NCBI RefSeq assembly: GCF_019598945.1 | Contig: NZ_CP080598.1 | Coordinates: 186,001 to 250,000, forward strand | Length of the DNA stretch: 64,000 nucleotides | Direction of reading: 5' to 3' | Source of the DNA: Sphaerospermopsis torques-reginae ITEP-024 | GTDB taxonomy: Bacteria; Cyanobacteriota; Cyanobacteriia; Cyanobacteriales; Nostocaceae | In this document: positions 1-5,986 of the stretch, in pieces | Layout: each line of letters begins with the position of its first letter | Numbering within the stretch: the first letter of the stretch is position 1 | Program-made: the position numbers and the translations under genes | Notes under the pieces: generated by a model | The model's database searches: none | What the model saw: only the letters and a program-made list of their open reading frames with translations | Told to the model about the DNA's origin: nothing

Positions 1-183
1 CAGAGATTCCCATTCTTCCCTGCTAATATTAGCTTGACGTAAAATTCGACTCAATAAACTAGGACTGATATCAGCTTGATGGGGATTGGGAATTGTGAGT
101 TTAAAGTCACCTTTAATCATATATTGATGTTTGCCACCAGGAAATGGTCCATCAAAACCTAAAATTTTGAGATAATTAATGAG
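1..183 (-). pseudogene. hicA: hicA toxin gene, 3' portion (split by IS607-type element)
   Basis: Read on the minus strand, this stretch encodes the body of a small HicA/YcfA-type mRNA interferase, including the segments GGKHQYMIKGDF and LTIPNPHQADI (the catalytic His region of the family) and ending RQANISREEWESL at the window edge. There is no start codon: the frame runs back into an in-frame TAG just inside the inserted element. The missing N-terminus lies on the other side of the element, at 2104 down to 2070. Joining the halves gives an uninterrupted RRDL-I-NYLK reading frame of about 73 residues, the normal HicA size. The toxin is therefore probably inactive. The partner antitoxin gene hicB is intact just upstream of the 5' half. 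Confidence 0.8.
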
Positions 184-220
184 CTTGTCCTAAGTTGACA
201 ATTTAATAAACAAACCTGTA

Positions 221-244
221 CACTCATAGACAAACCTATGAGTG
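221..244 (+). promoter_or_regulatory. Inverted repeat over the tnpA start codon
   Basis: Two perfect 9-base arms, CACTCATAG (221-229) and CTATGAGTG (236-244), flank a 6-base loop, and the ATG of tnpA (238-240) lies in the right arm. The motif ACAAACCT also occurs twice in the same direction (about 209-217 and 230-237). This could be a recombinase-binding or autoregulatory site, or a hairpin that hides the start codon. The position is seen directly; the role is inference. Confidence 0.5.
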
Positions 245-900
245 ACTTTATGTTTAAACCTCATGAATTTGCTAAAAAAATCGGAGTTTCAGTCAAGACC
301 TTGCAAAGATGGGATGTTGAAGGAAGACTTCCAGCCAAAAGAACATTGTCGGGGCATCGTTTTTATACTGAAGATGATTTACTGATTACCCAGGGATTAA
401 AACCTGTAGACTCAAAACGAAAAGTAGTTGTTTATTGTAGAGTTTCTTCGAGTAGCCAAAAACCCGAACTCAGAAACCAAGTATCCGCGATGGAAACATT
501 TTGTTTGAGTCGTGGGTTAGCTGTTGATGATTGGGTTTCAGAGATTGGAAGCGGATTAAACTTTAAAAGAAAAAAGTTTTTATCAATTATGTTATCAATG
601 CTTAAAGGCGAAATATCGACAATTGTTGTGGCGCACAAAGACAGAATGTGTCGGTTTGCTTTTGACTTTATTATGGAATTAGCAAGTTCCGTGAGGTGTC
701 AGATCATAGTTGCAAATCAGGAATCTTTATCACCTCAACAAGAATTAGTGGAAGACCTAATGGCAATTATCCACTGCTTTTCTTGTCGATTGTACGGATT
801 GAGGAATTACTCCAAAGAAATCAAGGATCATCTCAAAAATGCTATTGACAACCCTGTACAAGATATGTCAGATTTAGACAGCAAAGAAATACAGTGTTGA
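238..900 (+). CDS. tnpA: IS607-family serine recombinase (TnpA)
   Basis: A 220-residue transposase of the IS607 class, which moves DNA by serine-recombinase chemistry. Residues about 5-48 form a MerR-like DNA-binding domain (FAKKIGVSVKTLQRWDVEGR followed by SGHRFY). The catalytic domain begins at about residue 63 with VVVYCRVSSSSQ, where one of the serines at 70-73 is the nucleophile. The arginine motif HKDRMCRFAF follows in mid-domain. Length is typical of the family and no break is visible. An alternative start is the Met at 250, because no good ribosome-binding site precedes 238. tnpB starts 10 bases after its stop, so the two are probably co-transcribed. Confidence 0.9.
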   Translation: MSDFMFKPHEFAKKIGVSVKTLQRWDVEGRLPAKRTLSGHRFYTEDDLLITQGLKPVDSKRKVVVYCRVSSSSQKPELRNQVSAMETFCLSRGLAVDDWVSEIGSGLNFKRKKFLSIMLSMLKGEISTIVVAHKDRMCRFAFDFIMELASSVRCQIIVANQESLSPQQELVEDLMAIIHCFSCRLYGLRNYSKEIKDHLKNAIDNPVQDMSDLDSKEIQC

Positions 901-909
901 GGTCGAGCA

Positions 910-1989
910 ATGCTTTTATCTATCAAAACAAAACTCAAGTTAAACAAAACCCAGGAAATATTCATGGCTAAACACGCTGGTATAGCAAGGTTTACCTATA
1001 ATTGGGGTTTAGCTACTTGGCAGGATTTGTACAAAGATGGATTAAAGCCAAACAAATACATCCTCAAGAAATTCTTTAATAATCATGTAAAACCTGAATT
1101 GGCATGGATTAAAGAAAAAGGTATTTGCCAGAAAATCACTCAATACGCTTTTGATAGTTTAGGTGAAGCTTTTCAAAGATTCTTTAAAGGACAGTCTCAA
1201 TATCCTAACTTCAAAAAGAAAGGAAAAAATGATAGTTTTACAATTGATGCAGGTGGTAAACCAATTCCTGTAGGTGGTACATCAATAAAACTACCGACAA
1301 TTGGATGGGTAAAAACTTATGAAGGATTACCTCACAGCACCTGTAAAAGTATTATTATTTCCAGGACTGCTGATAGTTGGTATATAGCCTTTTCTTATGA
1401 ACAAGAATGTCAACCAACTATCAAAAACCATGCTGTTGTTGGTGTTGATTTAGGAGTCAAGGAACTAGCTACACTAAGCACTGGTGTTATATTTCCTAAT
1501 CCTAAACACTATAAACAGAATCTAGCTAAACTACAAAGATTATCCAAAGTCTATTGTAGAAAAGCTAAAGGTTCAAACAATAAGCATAAAGCTAAAATTA
1601 AACTGGCTAGACATCATGCAAGAATAGCAAACCTGAGAAAAGATACTCTTCATAAACTTACTACTTACTTATGCAAAAACCACGCCAAGATAGTAGTAGA
1701 AGATTTGAATGTTTCAGGGATGTTATCAAACCATAAATTAGCCCAAGCAATAGCTGATTGTGGGTTTCATGAGTTTAAGCGTCAGCTAGAATATAAAGCT
1801 AAAAAGTTTGGTTGTGAAATTATAATTGCTGATAGATTTTATCCATCAAGTAAAACCTGTTCTCACTGTGGACATAGAAAAGATAGTCTTTCTTTATCTG
1901 AAAGAATTTATCACTGCGAGAACTGTAGTTTTGAGATGGATAGGGATCTGAATGCTGCAATTAATTTATCGCGTTTGGCTAAAGCGTGA
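910..1989 (+). CDS. tnpB: TnpB RNA-guided nuclease (IS607-associated)
   Basis: A 359-residue TnpB, the transposon-encoded ancestor of Cas12 that cuts DNA under guidance of an RNA made from the element's right end. The RuvC-like acidic triad is complete: D180 in VGVDLGVKE, E264 in VVEDLNVSGM and D346 in DRDLNAAINL. A zinc ribbon lies between the last two (Cys 317, 320, 336 and 339). The ORF is uninterrupted, so the protein may be active. A GAGG ribosome-binding sequence precedes the start. It shares the C-terminal half closely with the second TnpB at 47461-48627, but the N-terminal half differs more. Confidence 0.92.
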   Translation: MLLSIKTKLKLNKTQEIFMAKHAGIARFTYNWGLATWQDLYKDGLKPNKYILKKFFNNHVKPELAWIKEKGICQKITQYAFDSLGEAFQRFFKGQSQYPNFKKKGKNDSFTIDAGGKPIPVGGTSIKLPTIGWVKTYEGLPHSTCKSIIISRTADSWYIAFSYEQECQPTIKNHAVVGVDLGVKELATLSTGVIFPNPKHYKQNLAKLQRLSKVYCRKAKGSNNKHKAKIKLARHHARIANLRKDTLHKLTTYLCKNHAKIVVEDLNVSGMLSNHKLAQAIADCGFHEFKRQLEYKAKKFGCEIIIADRFYPSSKTCSHCGHRKDSLSLSERIYHCENCSFEMDRDLNAAINLSRLAKA

Positions 1990-2069
1990 AAGTCTACCGA
2001 GGGATAACTGCTCCCATGCTCCCGTTGAAGTAGAAAGTAAAGTCTAGTTTTGTCTAGGTTTTATATAGC
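1900..2069 (+). ncRNA. Candidate omega-RNA of the IS607-type element
   Basis: In TnpB elements the guide RNA comes from the 3' end of tnpB plus the non-coding right end, with the guide reading into flanking DNA. Here the non-coding tail is about 80 bases (1990-2069) and contains short complementary stretches (GTCTAG repeated at about 2042 and 2053). The boundaries are a guess based on the known architecture; the sequence alone does not prove a transcript. Confidence 0.25.
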
Positions 2070-2104
2070 AGATCACGTCGCTTAACTGGACTCCAAGGAG
2101 GCAT
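2070..2104 (-). pseudogene. hicA: hicA toxin gene, 5' portion
   Basis: The start codon (complement of 2102-2104) overlaps the hicB stop as TAATG. The reading frame gives MPPWSPVKRRDL and then enters the inserted element, where it stops after five more codons. This is the missing N-terminus of the HicA fragment at 1-183. The TAATG overlap shows that the pair was a translationally coupled hicB-hicA operon before the insertion. Confidence 0.85.
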
Positions 2105-2346
2105 TAAGCCACCTCCTGATTAATATTAATATCAATATCATCTAAAATTGGTAAAGTATGACCTAAACGTAACCCTAAAATTATCCAACCTTCCAGAGTA
2201 TTTTGTAACTCTTCCCTACAATTTTCTAAAGTTGTACTATTTGCCCATACACCAGAACATTCGGGAATTTCTGCGTAAAAAGTCCCATCTTCCAACAACT
2301 CATAAGTTGCTTTGTGCATTGCTTTGTGAATGTAATCTATTAACAT
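2104..2346 (-). CDS. hicB: HicB-type antitoxin
   Basis: A HicB-family antitoxin of about 80 residues with the family's partial RNase-H-like fold: YELLEDGTFYAEIPECSGVW, then a helical stretch with CREEL and the C-terminal LGLRLGHTLP. I chose the Met at 2346 (MLIDYIHKAMHKA) because homologues start there; an in-frame Met 30 bases upstream (2376) is possible. It normally neutralises HicA and represses its own operon. It is intact although its toxin partner is split, so it is an orphan antitoxin that could still act as a repressor or counter HicA toxins from other loci. Confidence 0.85.
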   Translation of the reverse strand: MLIDYIHKAMHKATYELLEDGTFYAEIPECSGVWANSTTLENCREELQNTLEGWIILGLRLGHTLPILDDIDININQEVA

Positions 2347-2466
2347 TGCTGACGTTTTACAAAAAAAATACTTCAAATATCTAGTTTACTTTATGGTTGG
2401 GTTGAGAATTGACAGCACTTAAGCAAGACTACAATAAAGAATATATAAACTAATAACAGGTGAAAA

Positions 2467-2904
2467 ATGAACACCTTTGAATTATATACAACAGACTTTC
2501 ATGCTTGGACTCAAGAACAAGTTAATTTACTCAAAACTCAACAATGGCATACATTAGACACCGTTAACCTCATTGAAGAACTGGAAACCTTGGGAAGAAA
2601 AGAAAGACAAGAATTGAGAAATAGACTAGCAGTGTTGTTAGGACATCTATTAAAATGGCAATTTCAAGCAGAAAAACGTACTAACAGTTGGTTGAGTACA
2701 ATTAAAGAACAACGTATTCAAATTAAACTACTTTTAGAAGATAGTCCTAGCTTAAAACCCTATTTGGAGGAAATGTTTCTCACAGCTTATGAACTAGGTT
2801 TAGCATTAGCAATAAGAGAAACTCAACTCGGTGAAAAAATATTTCCCGAAATATGTCCTTACACTTGTGAACAAACCCTAAACTCGGAATTTTTACCAGA
2901 ATAG
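2467..2904 (+). CDS. DUF29 family protein
   Basis: A 145-residue member of DUF29, a family abundant in filamentous cyanobacteria. Diagnostic features are YTTDFHAWTQEQ at the N-terminus, DTVNLIEELETLGRKER, HLLKWQFQ and the C-terminal FPEICPYT. No function is established; a helical bundle is expected. A possible ribosome-binding site (CAGGTGAAAA) lies just upstream. The stop codon abuts an array of 7-bp repeats. Two further DUF29 genes occur at 35035-35475 and 42824-43309. Confidence 0.85.
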   Translation: MNTFELYTTDFHAWTQEQVNLLKTQQWHTLDTVNLIEELETLGRKERQELRNRLAVLLGHLLKWQFQAEKRTNSWLSTIKEQRIQIKLLLEDSPSLKPYLEEMFLTAYELGLALAIRETQLGEKIFPEICPYTCEQTLNSEFLPE

Positions 2905-2924
2905 GTGACAGGTGACAGGTGACA
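2904..2924. repeat. STRR heptamer array (GGTGACA, 3 copies)
   Basis: Three exact copies of GGTGACA begin at the final base of the stop codon of the preceding gene. The unit contains TGA and belongs to the short tandem repeats common in heterocystous cyanobacteria. Confidence 0.85.
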
Positions 2925-2979
2925 GTGAAGAGGGAATAGAGAATAGGAGTATTCTTTATCCTGACTTCTGACTTCTGTT

Positions 2980-4980
2980 TTACTTCCAATCTTGCCAATT
3001 TTGATTAAAAATAGAAGTATCAGGAAAAGCAGTAGGATTACCGTTTTTCTCTAAAATACCTTTTAAAACCTGCAATTTTGGTTCTAATCTTGGTAAATCA
3101 TCAACTAACTGATAGGGTGCTATATTTTCCTTGAGTGCAAAACTAGCGACAGTTCCCGCAGCAGCACCAGCAGACCATTCAAAAGAATGCACGCGATAAG
3201 CAGCAGCAGCTATGTGACTGGTAGCAATACTTTTACCTCCTACTAATAAATTATCAATTTTTTGGGGAATCATTGCTCTCAGGGCAATTTGAAAAGGATA
3301 AGCGTTACCTCCACCCCGTCTTTCTCCCGGACGTTCTATATTACCAGGTGCTTCTGGTGGACTGTTCAACATACAGGGGTGAAAGTCTATAGCGTAGTGA
3401 CCGATACCCACAGCATCCGGGAAAATAGTGGAACGGCGACGCTTTCTTGCCTTATTTGGACTGACTTCACCCCTAATTACTAATATTGCTTCTATACCTG
3501 CTAGTGTCGCTTTTAACTGACGGTACATATCTGCGGGCAGAGTTTTCCGGTAATATTCATCATTATAATTATGGCGAGAAATATCAACTTCCCAAATACC
3601 AAACCCTAGGGGTTGTCCCCAACTGGGACGGCCAATAATGCGTCTTCCTTCACGCATATATGGATATTTTGATAAACCAGATGCAGTTCCCATTGGTGAA
3701 TTTATACCAGTTAACAAACGGTTATTTGGTTGGGGTGTTTTCACATTTGCACCGAGTTGAGAGTCAGTAGTTCCCGCTACTAACCAGTAATAATAAGCGA
3801 GAGCTTTTTCTTCTCCTTTACGGAGGGTTTCGGTTCTTAGTCCTCCTTTCCAGCCACCGGGTTGTAATTGACCGGTCGCTTGTAATTGTTTTTGTGTATA
3901 AATTAAATTATCCTGTGCTGTTCCTGGTCGGTAGTCATTACCCCAAGTCCAGTTTTGCATAGATATGTCCCCAGGGGTGGGAGTTGTAAAATTAATACCA
4001 CCGAATTTAGTTTGTTTACCTTTTTGGGGACTCCAAATACGACGATAGGTAAAAACTAAATCAAAATTGGCTAATCTTGATAGTTCATAACTAAAATATG
4101 GGGCATATTGATGATAAAGTGGGGGCATGATTTGAGGTTGTGGTTCTTGAGTTGCCTCCATTGCAAAAGTATATGTAAAACCTTGGGTACAATAGGGATC
4201 ATTTGTAGTGCTAGAAGATGAAGGTTCGAGATAGGAAAGGGGATCAATTCCTAAACGATAAGGTACATCTGCTAAAGCGATAATTTCCCCAGTTTCACTT
4301 GCATCTATAACATACCATTTATTATTATTTTTCTGTGATTGTTTGGGTAAAAAACGAATGATATTTTTATTAAAACGGGAGGAATTTTGATAATTGTAAG
4401 CGTCTTCTATGGTTTGGGAGAGGGTGAAGGTGTTTAAAGGTGGGGCGTTTTTTGCTGGTTGATGTTGAATGGCGATCGCACTATTTATAATTTTACCATC
4501 TGCACTAATTTGTAAATCTTTAATTACCGTATTTGGAAATAAATGTAATTTTCCTCGACCCCTTTTTTCTGCATCTTTTAACATTCGAGAAATGATATTA
4601 TGAGCATCACGGGGAAGAAAACAAGAGTCACTTACCCAACAGTCACCGGGGTTAAGTTGACCATATTTCTGTTCAATGCGGTTTCGCAATTCCAAATATC
4701 CACGAGAAAAAAATAGTTTTGCGCGTTGAGTTGGTCTTTCATCTAACGCAGATGTACCTTGAGAGGAAATTTGTCCCCCTAACCAGTCGGTTATTTCTGT
4801 TAAACAAACGGTGTTTCCTGCAAGTAAACTTTCGTAAGCTGTTGCAACTCCAGAAAGTCCACCACCGACAATTAAAATTTCACAGTTGACTGTTTTATCT
4901 GGGTTTCTGGGTGGGGTTGCGGTAACGGAATACGGTGTGAGGAAGGTGGTTAGTAGGGTGATGCTGATGAGACGTTTCAT
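2980..4980 (-). CDS. Exported FAD-dependent oxidoreductase (FAD_oxidored family)
   Basis: A 666-residue flavoprotein. Residues 1-21 look like a signal peptide (MKRLISITLLTTFLTPYSVTA), suggesting a periplasmic location. The Rossmann FAD-binding motif VGGGLSGVATA starts near residue 38, followed by WLGGQISSQG (about 87-96), which is typical of the PF12831 group. A C-terminal stretch LVGGKSIATSHIAAAAYRVH resembles the second FAD contact of these enzymes. The substrate is unknown. The gene stands alone between the DUF29 gene and a decayed region, and no operon partner is evident. Confidence 0.8.
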   Translation of the reverse strand: MKRLISITLLTTFLTPYSVTATPPRNPDKTVNCEILIVGGGLSGVATAYESLLAGNTVCLTEITDWLGGQISSQGTSALDERPTQRAKLFFSRGYLELRNRIEQKYGQLNPGDCWVSDSCFLPRDAHNIISRMLKDAEKRGRGKLHLFPNTVIKDLQISADGKIINSAIAIQHQPAKNAPPLNTFTLSQTIEDAYNYQNSSRFNKNIIRFLPKQSQKNNNKWYVIDASETGEIIALADVPYRLGIDPLSYLEPSSSSTTNDPYCTQGFTYTFAMEATQEPQPQIMPPLYHQYAPYFSYELSRLANFDLVFTYRRIWSPQKGKQTKFGGINFTTPTPGDISMQNWTWGNDYRPGTAQDNLIYTQKQLQATGQLQPGGWKGGLRTETLRKGEEKALAYYYWLVAGTTDSQLGANVKTPQPNNRLLTGINSPMGTASGLSKYPYMREGRRIIGRPSWGQPLGFGIWEVDISRHNYNDEYYRKTLPADMYRQLKATLAGIEAILVIRGEVSPNKARKRRRSTIFPDAVGIGHYAIDFHPCMLNSPPEAPGNIERPGERRGGGNAYPFQIALRAMIPQKIDNLLVGGKSIATSHIAAAAYRVHSFEWSAGAAAGTVASFALKENIAPYQLVDDLPRLEPKLQVLKGILEKNGNPTAFPDTSIFNQNWQDWK

Positions 4981-5264
4981 GGTTGATGCAATATGTCTAC
5001 TATGTCATTTTGTAGACGGTGGTTGTGGGGGAAAGGTTCTTTGTCAGTGGGAGTTAAGTATAGGTAGGAATAAATGAACCACGAAGAAGCGAAGGACACG
5101 AAGAGGAGAGGGTAAGAGAGAGATTTTCTGTGAGTCAGCACACAATATCTACTTTACAGCTAGTCGTAATGACATTGATCAATTCGCTCAAGATATCCGA
5201 GTCATTATTCCAGAATTAGTTGAAAAAAGTGGTATTAGAAAAAAGTGATGCTCTGAAAATAAAA
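4981..5264. other. Spacer with repeat and a coding remnant
   Basis: The spacer contains a degenerate cyanobacterial repeat (CACGAAGAAGCGAAGGACACGA, about 5079-5101, an imperfect copy of the ACGCAGAG type). A plus-strand open stretch then encodes ASRNDIDQFAQDIRVII and ends at the TGA at 5246-5248. It has no start codon and looks like the C-terminal tail of a lost gene; I could not name the family. Confidence 0.4.
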
Positions 5265-5414
5265 CTAAGATTTTTCCCTTGTCTTGTTACTGCAAATAAC
5301 TGCTAATTTAACTTCTACTAACGCTGCTTCCTCTGGAGTTAGTTCTAAAAATTCTGCAACTGTTCCCACTTTCCAACCTTTAGCTTCCAGAAGTTCCTGC
5401 TTTGATTTTTTCAT
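5265..5414 (-). CDS. Short XRE/HTH-type antitoxin-like protein, probably truncated
   Basis: A 49-residue ORF with the N-terminal signature MKKSKQELLEAKGWKVG then AEFLELTPEEAALVEVKLA. Cyanobacterial proteins with this start normally continue into a helix-turn-helix domain of about 50 more residues. Here the reading frame changes to an unrelated tail (ICSNKTREKS) and stops. It is therefore probably a remnant of an antitoxin-type regulator. The assignment rests on recognising the N-terminal pattern only. Confidence 0.5.
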   Translation of the reverse strand: MKKSKQELLEAKGWKVGTVAEFLELTPEEAALVEVKLAVICSNKTREKS

Positions 5415-5498
5415 ATTTCTATCCTGATGATATTACTGGTGTGACATAATTATGGTAAAGTAAGATAGCAGAAATGTAAACCAAACTGCATGATCAAC

Positions 5499-5729
5499 AT
5501 GGAAAACACCACAATTTCTATTCCTGTAGATGCTGCCATAGCACAGGCTTACACAAAATCCTCTGAAGAAGAACAAAAAAAGATTCAATTTCTCTTAGCC
5601 TTACGCATGAGAGAATTATTAGATAAACCTCCTATGTCTCTGAGTCAATTAATGGATGAAATCGGCACAAAAGCAGAAGCGAGGGGATTAACTTCTGAAA
5701 TTTTAGAGGATTTACTAAATGACGAATAA
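5499..5729 (+). CDS. VapB-like antitoxin
   Basis: A 76-residue protein (MENTTISIPVDAAIAQAY...EILEDLLNDE) of a small cyanobacterial antitoxin type usually paired with a PIN-domain toxin. An in-frame Met 9 bases upstream (5490) is an alternative start. The last codons overlap the start of a downstream frame (ATG at 5719) that preserves only the two ends of a PIN toxin. The layout is that of a toxin-antitoxin operon whose toxin has been lost while the antitoxin survives. Confidence 0.7.
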   Translation: MENTTISIPVDAAIAQAYTKSSEEEQKKIQFLLALRMRELLDKPPMSLSQLMDEIGTKAEARGLTSEILEDLLNDE

Positions 5730-5799
5730 CTCCAGGTTTCTCATAGATACTATGAATATAAAAATTATCACACCTCAAATATTTATTAATCAACTATAA
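5719..5799 (+). pseudogene. VapC-type PIN toxin remnant with large internal deletion
   Basis: The start overlaps the end of the antitoxin gene in another frame, as in intact vapBC pairs. The 26-residue product begins NSRFLIDT, the first acidic motif of PIN domains, and then jumps straight to IITPQIFINQL, which looks like the usual C-terminus. Everything between is missing, about 100 residues in a full-length toxin, so all but one of the metal-binding acidic residues are gone and it cannot be a working nuclease. Confidence 0.6.
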
Positions 5800-5986
5800 T
5801 CACAATTTTTATACTTTTATACACTTTTTATACACTTCCATCAAACACCAAGCTGATTGATAGATACCTTGCTTTCCCCTAATCTGCTAATATCAAACAA
5901 CCACTGCGAAAACCAGTCACTCCAGATTGATAATCTATCATAGACATACCACCGCAAAAAACAACCTTACAGATAGGGAAAGTGCC

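Larger units (their letters stand above)
182..2069 (+). mobile_element. IS607-type element (tnpA + tnpB) inserted in hicA
   Basis: The ends are inferred from the interrupted hicA frame. Plus-strand sequence up to about 181-183 and from about 2070 rejoins into an intact hicA, with a 2-3 bp ambiguity because GA/AG is shared at both joints. The element is about 1.89 kb and carries a serine recombinase (238-900) followed closely by a TnpB nuclease (910-1989), the standard IS607 layout. No long terminal inverted repeats and no clear target duplication are visible, as expected for the family. The exact base at which each end begins is uncertain. Confidence 0.85.

Noticed and set aside
5135-5248. 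Small gene encoding ASRNDIDQFAQDIRVI
   Set aside because: No start codon; the frame runs upstream into a repeat. Kept only as an unidentified tail remnant in the spacer entry.
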